This document shows, in pieces, positions 44,412 through 53,527 of a stretch of DNA of 64,000 bases (within the stretch, counting starts at the first letter, position 1; each line of letters begins with the position of its first letter). Location: positions 298,857 through 362,856 of the forward strand of contig NZ_BMFY01000002.1 in the NCBI RefSeq assembly GCF_014639315.1, given 5' to 3'. Both the position numbers and the translations under genes were made by a program. Source of the DNA: Sediminivirga luteola. Its GTDB lineage: Bacteria; Actinomycetota; Actinomycetes; Actinomycetales; Brevibacteriaceae. The notes beneath the pieces are model-generated. The model saw only the letters and a program-made list of their open reading frames with translations. It did no database searches and was not told the origin of the DNA.

Positions 44412-45557
44412 ATGGCAGAGCAGGCACTCGAGATCCCCACCATCGACATCAGCGGCGGCCCCCGCGAGCGCGGCCTCCAGTACGGTCGCCAGGCGGGTGA
44501 GCAGATCGACGCGTCGATACGCTTCTACAAGGAAGCCTTCAAGGACTCCTCCGGACTGGAGTGGGACCAGATCGTCAAGCTCGCGGAACACTGGGTGGAT
44601 CGCGCCACCGAGTACGCCCCGGATCTCGTGGAGGAGCTGCGGGCAGTCGCCGAGGGCGCAGATCGCGACTTCCTGGAGCTGATGGCGATCAACGCCCGCG
44701 GTGAGATCGTCTACGACAAGAAGTTCGCGGACCTCGTCGGCGGCGAATGCACCACATACGCCGTCATGCCGGAAGGCTCCGGCGACGGGCACGTCTACGC
44801 CGGCCAGAACTGGGACTACCTGTGCGGTGCGATGGACTCCATCATCATGCTGCGGATCCGCGGCGAAGGGGATCCGGACATCGTCATGCAGATCGAGGCT
44901 GGCCAGGTGGGGCGTCACGGCGCCAACTCTGCCGGGATCGCCCTGCAGGTGAACGGTCTGGGCGGACGCTACGGCTTCAAGGGTTTCGGCGTCCCGCAGC
45001 CCTTCGTACGCCGACGCGTGCTCCAGGCCTCGAACATCAGCGAGGCGCTCAGGCGGGTGTTCCACGCACCCCAGCAGGTCGGCGCGAACTACCTTCTGGC
45101 CACGCGGGAGGGCACCGCGATCTCCCTGGAGACCACCCCGGGCGAGCGGACCGGCTGGCTCTATCCGGATGGAGACGGCATCCTCGTGCACGGAAACCAC
45201 CATGAGGCTCACATTCCCACCGGTCAGGACGGACCATACATCCCGATGTCGATGAGCTCGCTCTACCGGGTCCCGATCGTCCGCCGGGAGCTGAAGCGCG
45301 TGCTGAAGACAGCCGACGGGGAACAGACCCGGCGAGCAATCGCCGCTGCGCTGGGCAATGCGGACTTCGCACCCAACTCCGTATGCGCGATGCCCGATGC
45401 CACGCTGCCGGCGACCAAACAGTGGCAGACCGTCGCGGCGACCATCGTGGATCTGACCACCGGCGAATATCTGCTCTCGGACGGCCTGCCGAATGAGCGC
45501 ACATTCAAGACACTTCCGTGGAACCTGTACGAGTCGGCGGACCGCGTGCCTGCCTGA
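44412..45557 (+). CDS. C45-family peptidase / acyl-CoA:6-APA acyltransferase-like hydrolase
   Basis: A 381-residue Ntn-hydrolase of the family that includes penicillin acyltransferase. The expected self-cleavage and nucleophile site is C113 in VGGECTTYAV. The downstream GQNWDYLCGAMDSIIMLRI has the conserved NWD motif, and GANSAGIALQVNGLGGRYGF and LVHGNHHEAH follow the family plan. The N-terminal SGGPRERGLQYGRQAGEQI is also typical. No signal peptide. It follows the importer and regulator, suggesting hydrolysis of N-acyl or amide compounds taken up by it. Start chosen at the ATG after GGAGAGG. Its leader contains TGCATATGTATAC at 44343-44355. Confidence 0.85.
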   Translation: MAEQALEIPTIDISGGPRERGLQYGRQAGEQIDASIRFYKEAFKDSSGLEWDQIVKLAEHWVDRATEYAPDLVEELRAVAEGADRDFLELMAINARGEIVYDKKFADLVGGECTTYAVMPEGSGDGHVYAGQNWDYLCGAMDSIIMLRIRGEGDPDIVMQIEAGQVGRHGANSAGIALQVNGLGGRYGFKGFGVPQPFVRRRVLQASNISEALRRVFHAPQQVGANYLLATREGTAISLETTPGERTGWLYPDGDGILVHGNHHEAHIPTGQDGPYIPMSMSSLYRVPIVRRELKRVLKTADGEQTRRAIAAALGNADFAPNSVCAMPDATLPATKQWQTVAATIVDLTTGEYLLSDGLPNERTFKTLPWNLYESADRVPA

Positions 45558-45743
45558 TCCGCAGTTCCGAGCGCTGACGCCGCGGTCGCCGTGACCCCGG
45601 AAAATCCCGGGCCGGTCCGCGGCGTCAGTGCGTTCGCGACCACCGCAGGCGCCTCACCGGTGCCGTTCCCTCGGAGCGGCCACACGCCCCCTGGCCGTAC
45701 GATTGAACTGGAAGAACATCGCACGCCACGAGGGAGCAGGGGT

Positions 45744-46865
45744 ATGGCCGGGCGGCAGGAGCACGGCGCGTCCGGACATGAGCCGGCCGCGCCTCCGCGG
45801 CCATCGGGACATGGTCGGCCGGCCACCCCTTCGTCGCTGGCCGGGCAGGATCGGCTGCCGCATCTGCCCGCCGACGATTTCCGCGTCGAGCGCCCCGGCC
45901 CGCGCTGGTGGCCGCACGGGCTCTTCCTCACCGCCGCGCTGCTGGTCCTGGCCGGGGTGAGCATCCCCCTCACGAACATCCTGCTCTACACCCCCGAGCG
46001 GACGGTCAAGGCGTATCTGGAGGCGGTCGCCAAACAGGACGCTGATGACGCTCTCGCTCTGCTAGGCCTGACCGCCGATCCGGAATCGACGCTGCTGAGC
46101 GAGGAAGTTCTCGCCGCCGCCGCTTCCCTGCCGTCCGCGATCCGCATCGAGGACACCGTCCGCCACGAAGACGGCACCGCGGAGGTCACCGCGAGCTTCC
46201 TGCTCGATTCGGCCACGCACAGCCTCACCCTGCCCCTGCGCCGGGCAGACACCGGATGGCTGCCCTACGAGCAATGGCAGATCGACGTCGAGGCGCTCCC
46301 GACCCTGGACATCTCCGTCGACGGTAGCCCCACCGCCCAGGTGAACGAGCAGCTGGTGAGCGTCGAGGGCGATCCCATCGAGGTGCTGTTCCCCGTGTCG
46401 TACCTGGTGGACTTCGACTCCGCGTGGTTCACCGCGCAGGCTGAGCGCAGCGCCGTGATCCAGCCGGGTGAGACCGCGTCCCTGCGCCTGACCGCCGAAC
46501 CCACCGAGTCCCTGACACGCGAGGTCGAGCGACAGCTCGGCATCTTCCTGGAGACCTGCGCCCAGGGCACCACGCTCGCCCCGGCCGGCTGCCCGTTCCA
46601 GTACCGGACCGACAACGAGATTCTCGACGAGGTCCACTGGGAAGTGACCGAGCCGCCACGCGTCACCCTCGGCCGCAGCGAGGAACGCCTGGCGATGCCG
46701 GCCACCAGCGGCACTGCCGAGGTCCGGGGCCGGGAACGGGACATCGTCACCGGTGAGGAACGCGATTTCGAGGCCCCGGTCGAGTTCTTCCTCGGTGCCG
46801 AGGTGACCGTCCTGGACGGCGCCGTCCTGGTGGCGCCGCGCGACGCCGGCTTGGAGCAGAACTGA
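45744..46865 (+). CDS. Single-pass membrane protein, function unknown
   Basis: Start at 45744 (GAGGGAGCAGGGGT upstream). The 373 residues begin with a Pro/Gly/His-rich disordered stretch of about 50 residues, then one membrane helix (GLFLTAALLVLAGVSIPLTN, about residues 60-79). An extracytoplasmic part follows with TPERTVKAYLEAVAKQDADD, which resembles the start of NTF2-like/DUF4878-type domains. A beta-rich segment with two cysteines (LETCAQGTTLAPAGCPFQY) may hold a disulfide. I know similar architecture in actinobacterial membrane proteins but no function. It is alone, and it faces the aldehyde dehydrogenase gene from the opposite strand. Confidence 0.75.
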   Translation: MAGRQEHGASGHEPAAPPRPSGHGRPATPSSLAGQDRLPHLPADDFRVERPGPRWWPHGLFLTAALLVLAGVSIPLTNILLYTPERTVKAYLEAVAKQDADDALALLGLTADPESTLLSEEVLAAAASLPSAIRIEDTVRHEDGTAEVTASFLLDSATHSLTLPLRRADTGWLPYEQWQIDVEALPTLDISVDGSPTAQVNEQLVSVEGDPIEVLFPVSYLVDFDSAWFTAQAERSAVIQPGETASLRLTAEPTESLTREVERQLGIFLETCAQGTTLAPAGCPFQYRTDNEILDEVHWEVTEPPRVTLGRSEERLAMPATSGTAEVRGRERDIVTGEERDFEAPVEFFLGAEVTVLDGAVLVAPRDAGLEQN

Positions 46866-46913
46866 CGCCACGCCTGGCGGCACGCTGGCGCGAGACAAGG
46901 TGCGGTCCGCGGC

Positions 46914-48416
46914 TCAGTAGCCGAAGGCGAGGGGCGCCTCCGCCGCGGTCTCCACCCACACGGAACGCGGCTCGCTGTACTCCCGCAGACCGTCCAGCCC
47001 GCTGGAACGGCCGTAACCGCTCTCCTCGAAGCCACCGAACGGCGACATGACGCTGATCGTCTTGTACGAGTTGATCCAGACGGTCCCGGCCCGCAGGGCG
47101 CCGGCGACGCGATGCGCCCGGCCGGCATCGGCGGTCCAGACCGCGCCGGCCAGACCGAAGTCCGAATCGTTGGCGATCCGCACCGCATCGGCCTCGTCCT
47201 CGAACGGGATCGCGGCGAGCACCGGGCCGAAGATCTCTTTGCGGGCCACCTCATCGGCGTTGCCGACGTCCCGCAGCACCGTGGGCCGGAAGTAGAAGCC
47301 CTCGGCGCCGGGAACCGCGCCGCCCGTGGTCAGGCCCGCGCCGGCCCGCACCGCCGCCTCGACCATCTCGCCGATGCGTCCCAGCTGCGCCCGGTTCTGG
47401 ACCGGTCCGATCTGCGTGTCCTCGTCCCAGGGCGCTCCCACCCGCAGCCGGGAGGCGAACTCGGAGAGCTCGCCGACGAACTCGTCGTAGCGTGAACGCT
47501 GCACCAGCAGGCGCGAACCGGCCACGCAGCTCTGCCCGGCCCCGGAGAACACCGCGGCGGCGGCCCCGCCCACGGCACGGCGCATGTCCGCGTCGTCGAA
47601 GACGATGTTCGCGGATTTCCCGCCCAGCTCAAGCACGCACGGCTTCAGCGTCTCGGCCGCGGCGACCGCGACGGCCCGTCCGGTACGAGGTGAGCCGATG
47701 AAGACCACCTTGCGCACGCGGGCATCCCGGACCAGGGCGTCTCCCGTGCTGGCGCCGAGTCCGCCGACCACAGTCAGCGTCCCCTCCGGCACCCCGGCCT
47801 CGACCGCGAGCTTCGCCAGGACGGCCGTGGTCAGCGGCGTCAGCTCCGAGGGTTTGATCACGATGGCGTTGCCGGCCGCGAGCGCCGGAGCTGCCTGCCA
47901 GCCGGCCGTGAACAGCGGCGCGTTCCACGGTGTGATCGCCAGGACCACGCCGTAGGGGACCCGCTGCGTGTAGTTCAGGTGGCTCGTGGGCACGGGAATC
48001 ACCTCGCCGTGCTGCTTGTCCGCCCAGCCGGCGTAGTACTCGAACATCTCGGCCACCTTGGTGACCTCTGCTCTCGCGTCGCGCAGCGGCTTGCCCGCGG
48101 TCACCGACTCCATCAGCGCCAGGTCCTCCAGCGCCTCCCGGACCGCGCCGCCGAGCCGGAACAGGATCCGGCCCCGGTCCGAGTGGGTCATCGCCTGCCA
48201 GGCGGAGGCTCCCCGGACGGCGGCCGCCACGGCCTCGGCGGCCCGCCCCGCGCCGGCGTCGCGGTAGCGCAGCAGCACGGAACCATCGGCGGGGTTCTCC
48301 AGCGTGATCTCCGTACCCTCACCGGGCCGGGGCTGCCCGTCGATGACGGTCGGCGCCGGCTCGCCGCCCAGATGGGCGCGCAGCAGGTCCAGTGCCGTTC
48401 GGGTCGCCGTGGTCAA
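46914..48416 (-). CDS. NAD(P)-dependent aldehyde dehydrogenase
   Basis: A 500-residue ALDH superfamily enzyme. Active-site landmarks are GVVLAITPWNAPLFTAGWQA with the catalytic-loop asparagine, VIKPSELTPLTTAVLAKLAV, IGSPRTGRAVAVAAAETLKP, the general base glutamate in LELGGKSANIVFDDADM, and the nucleophile cysteine in FSGAGQSCVAGSRLLV. EIFGPVLAAIPFEDEADAVR and PFGGFEESGYGRSSGLDGLR are also present. It resembles betaine, HMS or 4-hydroxyaldehyde dehydrogenases; the substrate is not fixed by sequence. It overlaps the beta-hydroxyacid dehydrogenase by four bases and is last in that operon. Confidence 0.93.
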   Translation of the reverse strand: MTTATRTALDLLRAHLGGEPAPTVIDGQPRPGEGTEITLENPADGSVLLRYRDAGAGRAAEAVAAAVRGASAWQAMTHSDRGRILFRLGGAVREALEDLALMESVTAGKPLRDARAEVTKVAEMFEYYAGWADKQHGEVIPVPTSHLNYTQRVPYGVVLAITPWNAPLFTAGWQAAPALAAGNAIVIKPSELTPLTTAVLAKLAVEAGVPEGTLTVVGGLGASTGDALVRDARVRKVVFIGSPRTGRAVAVAAAETLKPCVLELGGKSANIVFDDADMRRAVGGAAAAVFSGAGQSCVAGSRLLVQRSRYDEFVGELSEFASRLRVGAPWDEDTQIGPVQNRAQLGRIGEMVEAAVRAGAGLTTGGAVPGAEGFYFRPTVLRDVGNADEVARKEIFGPVLAAIPFEDEADAVRIANDSDFGLAGAVWTADAGRAHRVAGALRAGTVWINSYKTISVMSPFGGFEESGYGRSSGLDGLREYSEPRSVWVETAAEAPLAFGY

Positions 48417-49300
48417 ATCCGTTCTCCTGTCGTCGGTCGTGCCATCAGATTGAAATCCGCGCCCGGGTCGCCGGCACTGCGCTCCTGCCAGGTCCCGGCC
48501 GAGTGCGCTGCCAGCGGGAGTTCCGCGCCGAGGTCCCGGCCGGTGTCCACCGCCAGCGAGATGTCACGTGCCATCAGACCCATCGGGAAGCCGCTGTCGA
48601 AGGTGCCGCTGAGAATCCAACGGGGCAGGTTGACCTCGGTGACGGCGCTGCGGCCACTGGCGCCGTTGACCGCCGCGAACACCTTCTCCGGGTCGAGGCC
48701 GGCCGCCTCGACGAGGCCCAACGCTTCCCCGGTGATCTGAAGGTGCACGGCGCACAGCATGTTGTTGACCAGCTTCGCCACGGCTCCGGCGCCGGGACCG
48801 CCGACGTGCGTCACCTTTCCGGCAAGGACCCTCAGGACCGGATGGGCTTGCTCGACGGCGGTGTGCTCCCCGCCGAGGAAGACCGTGAGCTGCCCTGCTG
48901 CGGCACCGCTTGGCCCGCCGCTGACCGGCGCATCGACCAGAGCGTGCCCGGCATCGGCCAGCACCGCGGCCAGGCGCCGGGTGACCAGCGGGTCCGCGGT
49001 CGAGGTATCCACGACCAGGCGGCGGGGCCGGCCCGGGACGGTGAGGCCGGCATCGGCGAGTACCCGTTCCACGACGGAGGACCCCGGCAGCGAGAGGACC
49101 AGGGTGCCGGCACGGTGCACGGCCGTCTCCAGGTCCACGAGCTCTGCGCCGGGAACCACGTCCACTGACGCGGCGGGATCGACGCCGAGCGTCCGGATGC
49201 CCGCACGCACCAGCGTGCCGGCGATGCCACGTCCCATATTGCCCAGCCCGACCACCGCGACGATCTGCTCCGGCCGGCTCAGCCCATCAGACCGGCTCAT
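48413..49300 (-). CDS. NAD(P)-dependent beta-hydroxyacid dehydrogenase (3-hydroxyisobutyrate dehydrogenase family)
   Basis: A 295-residue enzyme with Rossmann motif VAVVGLGNMGRGIAGTLVRA (about 15-34), substrate-binding DAPVSGGPSGAAAGQLTVFL and the catalytic lysine in GAVAKLVNNMLCAVHLQITG. A C-terminal helical domain follows (MARDISLAVDTGRDLGAELP). The start at 49300 overlaps the membrane protein upstream by ATGA; a longer frame upstream is out of context. It could oxidise a 2- or 3-hydroxyacid or act on a branched substrate imported by the neighbouring membrane proteins, with the aldehyde dehydrogenase acting next. Confidence 0.93.
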   Translation of the reverse strand: MSRSDGLSRPEQIVAVVGLGNMGRGIAGTLVRAGIRTLGVDPAASVDVVPGAELVDLETAVHRAGTLVLSLPGSSVVERVLADAGLTVPGRPRRLVVDTSTADPLVTRRLAAVLADAGHALVDAPVSGGPSGAAAGQLTVFLGGEHTAVEQAHPVLRVLAGKVTHVGGPGAGAVAKLVNNMLCAVHLQITGEALGLVEAAGLDPEKVFAAVNGASGRSAVTEVNLPRWILSGTFDSGFPMGLMARDISLAVDTGRDLGAELPLAAHSAGTWQERSAGDPGADFNLMARPTTGERI

Positions 49301-49797
49301 CCCATCAATCCCAGGGTCAGATGGGCCACGACCGCCGAGCCGAGGAACGTGCCGATCAGGACGAAGACGCCCACGATGAGCAGTTTCCAGCCGGATCGCT
49401 TCACGATGTCCAGCTCGCGCGTGGTGATCGCCAGGCCTGCGAAGGCGAGGCAGGGCACGGACAGTGCCAGGAAGTCGATCTCGCCGACCATCTCCACCAC
49501 GAACCCGCCCCAGGGGAAGGCCGGGATGCTGGCCAGGATGCCCACCACCGAGACCCAGGCGACGGCCGGAAGCCGCAGCCTTGCCGTGGGGCGGGCGATC
49601 AGGATGCCCAGGACGGCGATGGCCGCCAGGACCAGCATGCCCAGCGCCGCCCGGCCCGGGCTGAGGTCTGTGGCGATCAGCTGTGCGAGCCAGCCCATCG
49701 GCAGGACCACTGCGAGTGCGATGAGTTCCACGCCGAGCGGCAGCTTGTCCGGCGTGCGCGCTCCCGGCTGCAGTGCGGGGGTCGGTGCAGTGCTCAT
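49297..49797 (-). CDS. Small membrane protein partnering the DUF3100 protein
   Basis: From the ATG at 49797 the protein has 166 residues with about five hydrophobic helices: VELIALAVVLPMGWLAQLIA, LGMLVLAAIAVLGILIARPT, LPAVAWVSVVGILASIPAF, LALSVPCLAFAGLAITTREL and LLIVGVFVLIGTFLGSAVVA. No named family comes to mind. It is coupled by ATGA at both ends, to the DUF3100 gene and to the dehydrogenase. A two-subunit secondary carrier, in the manner of MadLM or LrgAB, is the simplest reading. Confidence 0.75.
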   Translation of the reverse strand: MSTAPTPALQPGARTPDKLPLGVELIALAVVLPMGWLAQLIATDLSPGRAALGMLVLAAIAVLGILIARPTARLRLPAVAWVSVVGILASIPAFPWGGFVVEMVGEIDFLALSVPCLAFAGLAITTRELDIVKRSGWKLLIVGVFVLIGTFLGSAVVAHLTLGLMG

Positions 49798-50636
49798 CGG
49801 TCTCCTCCAGTCGACGCTCCGGCGGATGCGGGAGTGGCCTCGGGCCGGCCCCATCGGCGGTACATCCATTCGACCGCCGGCAGCGCGACGAAGAGTGAGA
49901 GGTACATGCCGGTGGCATAGGTGAGCAAGTTCGACGACCCGGCGAAGGCCAGGATGGTGCTCTCCATCTCCGGGACCGCTGCGGCCAGCGATCCCGAGCA
50001 TGCCGCCATCATGGAACCGCTGCCCACCCCGCACGCCATGGCGAGGGCGCGGATGTCGAAGACGCCGGTCGAGGCGATGAACGAGGCCATGACCGAGTAG
50101 AGGATGGTGCCGAACAGCGTGCCCACGACGTACACCGCCAGGACGCCGGTGCCCTCAGGGCTCTTGAGGCCGTACCGTTCGGCGACGATGGCGATGCTGG
50201 GCTCCCGGGCGACGGAGAACGTCGCGCCCACGGACTCGCGTCCGAGCTTCAGCAGCCAGACCGCCAGCGGGAAGGCCAGGATGACGGTGCCCAGATTGCC
50301 GAGCTCCTGCAGCAGCAGCGCCGGCCCGGCGGCGATGATCTGCTCGATATCGGGGCCGATGGTGGTGCCGAACTTCGCGATGAACGGCATGATCGCCACC
50401 ACGATGAGCGGTGAGGCCGCCGCGACCTCACGGGACTTCAGGAACGGCTGGAACCGGCCCACGATGCTGGGGTTGAGCACCAGCCCCAGCACGAAGGCGT
50501 AGAGCAGCGGCAGGAACATGATGACGCCGACGCCCAGATCCAGTTGCTGGATCCCGATGAGCTGCGCCACCAGCACGAGGACGGCGGCCGCGACGTACAG
50601 ACGCCAGGCGGCTCCCACATCTCTCACTGATGTCAT
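49794..50636 (-). CDS. DUF3100-family membrane protein, putative transporter
   Basis: A 280-residue membrane protein with eight to nine helices. LGVGVIMFLPLLYAFVLGLV comes first. Then VAIMPFIAKFGTTIGPDIEQ, NLGTVILAFPLAVWLLKLG, and AVYVVGTLFGTILYSVMASF. A glycine- and serine-rich segment MACGVGSGSMMAACSGSLAA looks like an ion- or substrate-binding loop. I recognise it as DUF3100, whose function is undetermined. First gene of the four-gene operon that continues with the small membrane protein and two dehydrogenases, transcribed divergently from a PucR-type regulator. Confidence 0.8.
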   Translation of the reverse strand: MTSVRDVGAAWRLYVAAAVLVLVAQLIGIQQLDLGVGVIMFLPLLYAFVLGLVLNPSIVGRFQPFLKSREVAAASPLIVVAIMPFIAKFGTTIGPDIEQIIAAGPALLLQELGNLGTVILAFPLAVWLLKLGRESVGATFSVAREPSIAIVAERYGLKSPEGTGVLAVYVVGTLFGTILYSVMASFIASTGVFDIRALAMACGVGSGSMMAACSGSLAAAVPEMESTILAFAGSSNLLTYATGMYLSLFVALPAVEWMYRRWGRPEATPASAGASTGGDR

Positions 50637-50649
50637 GACGGACCCTTCT

Positions 50650-50785
50650 ACAGATGTCGGATCGGCAGCGGTTGGCTCGTCTCGTCACGAGACGCCCGCA
50701 GGCCTTTGAGCCAATGTATGGAGGCTTCGCACCCATTGGAATCAGCCATGTGACGCCAGTTACACTCAGCAGATGCGACATCTGT
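50650..50785. promoter_or_regulatory. Paired operator candidates between DUF3100 and PucR-type genes
   Basis: ACAGATGTCG (50650-50659) and its exact complement CGACATCTGT (50776-50785) lie 13 bases before the DUF3100 start and 4 bases before the regulator GTG, so each divergent gene carries one copy in the same orientation relative to itself. Between them lie a second dyad, GTCTCGT-C-ACGAGAC (50679-50693), and pairs TTGGCTC/GAGCCAA and CCAATG/CATTGG. Confidence 0.6.
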
Positions 50786-50789
50786 CGAG

Positions 50790-52004
50790 GTGGGTATCGG
50801 GACGGGAGACGTGACCGAGCGGTTCGTGGACGAGATCGTCGACACCATCGCGCGCAAGCTCGGCCGGAACGTCGTCCTGGACGACCCGGAGAACCGGCTG
50901 CTGGCATACACCACCGTGTCCCCTTCCACGGACCGTGCGCGCACTCATCAGGTGCTGATGAAGTTCCCGCTGGACGACGTCCGCCAGCGCCAGGCGGTCG
51001 CAGCCCAGCACTCGCAGCCGTTCCAGCTGCCGGCCGATCGCGAAGCCAGCTTCTTCGCGCGGCTGGGGATCCCGCTCTTCCACGGCCGCTACCGCGTCGG
51101 GACGCTCTGGGTGCAGGCGGACGACTACGACGACGATCTGGAACAGCCCGCCGGGATCGTGCCGGAGCTGAGCACGCATTTCCGCCAGCTCGCCGCCTAT
51201 CTGCACGGCGACCGGCTCGCCCTCGCGCTGGGCCGTGCCATCGACGCCGGGTTCATCGACGCCCTGATCCACGATGCGAATGCCGCGCACACGAGTGTCT
51301 CCGAACGGATCGGGGAACCCTACGCCGTGCTGGTGATGGTCCCGGCCGGCCCCGATGAGGCCTGGCCGGTCGCCCATGTCCGGCAGCGCATCCTCACGCA
51401 GGTGCTGCTGTCCGTCACGGCGAACCTGCGGCTGCCGTTCCTGGGCGGCGCCGATGCCGACCACGGGGTGCTGGCGATCGCCGCCCGCGCCCGGGGTACG
51501 CAGCTTGCCCGGCTGCAAGAGGCCATTCGGGCCCAGGTGCGCACCGAGCTTTCGGTCGACCGCGTCGCCCTGGGTGTGAGCGCCGACTTCAGCTCCGGGG
51601 ACCGGCCCTCCCGGGCGTTCCGGCAGGCACTGGCCGCGGCGCAGGCGCAGGCGGTGGACCCGCTGGTCGCGGCGGACTGGGACCGGATCGGGATCTACCG
51701 GTACCTGGCGATGATGCCGGATCCGCCGCAGCTCCCGGACGGCCGGCTGGGCGCGCTCCTGGCCGTTCCCGGCGCGGACACCCTGATACGCACCCTCGAA
51801 GCCGTCTACGACTCCTCCCGGCCGAAAGCCGAACTGGCCGCGGCCCTGCATCTGCACCGGGCCACGCTGTACAACCGGCTCGCCCGCATCGAGCGGATCA
51901 TCGGCGCCGATCCCCTGCACCAGGACGTCCGGCTGGAGCTGCACTTCGCGCTCAAGGCGCGTCGCTGGGCCCGCCGCCCGCTGCGGGCCCTGGAGTCCCG
52001 CTAG
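50790..52004 (+). CDS. PucR/CdaR-type transcriptional regulator
   Basis: A 404-residue regulator. The N-terminal half is a GAF-like sensing region (VDTIARKLGRNVVLDDPENR, SFFARLGIPLFHGRYRVGTL). The middle contains the GGDEF-like degenerate domain seen in CdaR. The C-terminus has the PucR HTH: LIRTLEAVYDSSRPKAELAA then LHLHRATLYNRLARIERIIG. Such regulators typically sense small carbon or nitrogen metabolites and control an adjacent catabolic operon. Divergence from the DUF3100 operon with shared dyads supports that. The GTG at 50811 is an alternative start closer to a GGGAG. Confidence 0.9.
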   Translation: MGIGTGDVTERFVDEIVDTIARKLGRNVVLDDPENRLLAYTTVSPSTDRARTHQVLMKFPLDDVRQRQAVAAQHSQPFQLPADREASFFARLGIPLFHGRYRVGTLWVQADDYDDDLEQPAGIVPELSTHFRQLAAYLHGDRLALALGRAIDAGFIDALIHDANAAHTSVSERIGEPYAVLVMVPAGPDEAWPVAHVRQRILTQVLLSVTANLRLPFLGGADADHGVLAIAARARGTQLARLQEAIRAQVRTELSVDRVALGVSADFSSGDRPSRAFRQALAAAQAQAVDPLVAADWDRIGIYRYLAMMPDPPQLPDGRLGALLAVPGADTLIRTLEAVYDSSRPKAELAAALHLHRATLYNRLARIERIIGADPLHQDVRLELHFALKARRWARRPLRALESR

Positions 52005-52035
52005 CTGGCCGGCTCTAGGCCCGGCTCGTCCCGGC

Positions 52036-53403
52036 TTACAGCGAGACGAGGAAGAGCGTCCCGGCGAACACCAGGCCCGAGGCGATCAGCACGACGGTGG
52101 TGTATCCGAGGATGTCCCGCATCCTCAGGCCGGCGATGGCCAGCAGCGGGAGCGCCCAGAACGGCTGGATCATATTGGTCCACTGATCGCCGTAGGCCAC
52201 CGCCATGATCGGGATCGCGGGGTCCACGCCCAGCTGGTCGGCCGCCTGCAGCATGATCGGGGCCTGCACCGCTATCTGCCCGCCGCCGGAGGGGACGAAG
52301 AAGTTGACCAGGCCGGCGGCGAGGAACGCCAGCACGCCGAAGGTCTGCGCATTGGAGATCGAGACGAAAGCGTCGGAGAAGATCTCGATCAGGCCCGTGC
52401 CGGCCATGATCCCCAGGATCCCGGCGTACAACGGGAACTGCAGCAGGATCTCGCCGACATTGGAGGCGGCGCGCTTGGTCAGCTCGATCAGCTCGAACGG
52501 GTTCTTCACCAGGAGGAAGATGAGCGCCAGGAAGGACCAGTTGACGATGTCCAGTGTGAGCGAGCCGCCGCCGGAGAAGTGGATCGCCAGATAGGCCACC
52601 AGCATCAGGCCGGGCAGCAGCGTGACGATGCGGCTGGCGTCGATCCTGTCCGCCGGCGTCTCGACGGTCGCCTCGGCCGGCGCGTCCTGCTCGCGGGCGT
52701 CCTGCTGCAGTTCCACGATCGAGTCCGCCGAGCGCGGTGCGACCAGGAACAGCGCCAGGCCGACGACCACCACCGCCACGACGATGGCGATCAGGTTCCA
52801 GCCTGCGAAGATGGTCTGGGACACCGGCAGCGGATCGCCCAGGTATTCGGCGACGAAGGAGTCCGGCGTCGCCGCGGTCAGCGGGCCGGAACCGGAGTAG
52901 CCCATGTGCCACACCACGAAACCGGCGAACGCCGAGGCCACCAGCATCGGGAAGTGCAGCCGCAGGCCCCGCTCGCGCCCCTGGTACGCGACCTCGCGGG
53001 CCAGCAGGGCACCGACGACCAGACCCAGTCCCCAGGTGATGAGAGAAGCCGCGGCGGCGACGACGAAGACGAAGAGATAGGCCTGCATCGGCGTCTTCGG
53101 CACCAGCGCCAGACGGCGCAGCAGCGTACGGACCGGGCCGGTATTGGCCAGGATGTGCCCCAGCAGCAGGATCAGCGCCATCTGCGTGATGAACGCCAGC
53201 AGGCCGGCCAGGCCGTCGCCCCACTCGCGGACCACGTCGACGGGCCCGGCATCGGTGAGCAGCAGGGACAGCAGCGCCACCACGAAGGTGAGCACGATGG
53301 CGAAGACAAGAGCGGACGGGATGAAGCGTTCGACGACGCGGTTGACCGGGCGCATGGCCCGGGCCACCGCGGAGGTCTCGCGTTCCGGTGCGGGAGTCGC
53401 CAT
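52036..53403 (-). CDS. AtoE-type short-chain fatty acid transporter
   Basis: A 455-residue carrier with about 12 helices. Segments typical of the AtoE/TIGR00366 family are VVERFIPSALVFAIVLTFVV and WGDGLAGLLAFITQMALILL. ITWGLGLVVGALLAREVAYQ and VVWHMGYSGSGPL follow, with FFVPSGGGQIAVQAPIMLQA and YGDQWTNMIQPFWALPLLAI closest to the C-terminus. A charged cytoplasmic loop of about 40 residues lies in the middle. It ends 31 bases from the PucR-type gene, converging on it. It could supply fatty or hydroxy acids to the dehydrogenases nearby, but that link is inferred from position only. Confidence 0.92.
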   Translation of the reverse strand: MATPAPERETSAVARAMRPVNRVVERFIPSALVFAIVLTFVVALLSLLLTDAGPVDVVREWGDGLAGLLAFITQMALILLLGHILANTGPVRTLLRRLALVPKTPMQAYLFVFVVAAAASLITWGLGLVVGALLAREVAYQGRERGLRLHFPMLVASAFAGFVVWHMGYSGSGPLTAATPDSFVAEYLGDPLPVSQTIFAGWNLIAIVVAVVVVGLALFLVAPRSADSIVELQQDAREQDAPAEATVETPADRIDASRIVTLLPGLMLVAYLAIHFSGGGSLTLDIVNWSFLALIFLLVKNPFELIELTKRAASNVGEILLQFPLYAGILGIMAGTGLIEIFSDAFVSISNAQTFGVLAFLAAGLVNFFVPSGGGQIAVQAPIMLQAADQLGVDPAIPIMAVAYGDQWTNMIQPFWALPLLAIAGLRMRDILGYTTVVLIASGLVFAGTLFLVSL

Positions 53404-53527
53404 TGACGTTCCTCACGAGAGAAGACGGGCCGCGTCGGCGCGGTCCGTGCACGGACGGTTCGATACGCGCCAATCGTAATGGACGATCCCGCCTTCAGGA
53501 CCGGATCGTGAGAATATGCTGGCGCGC

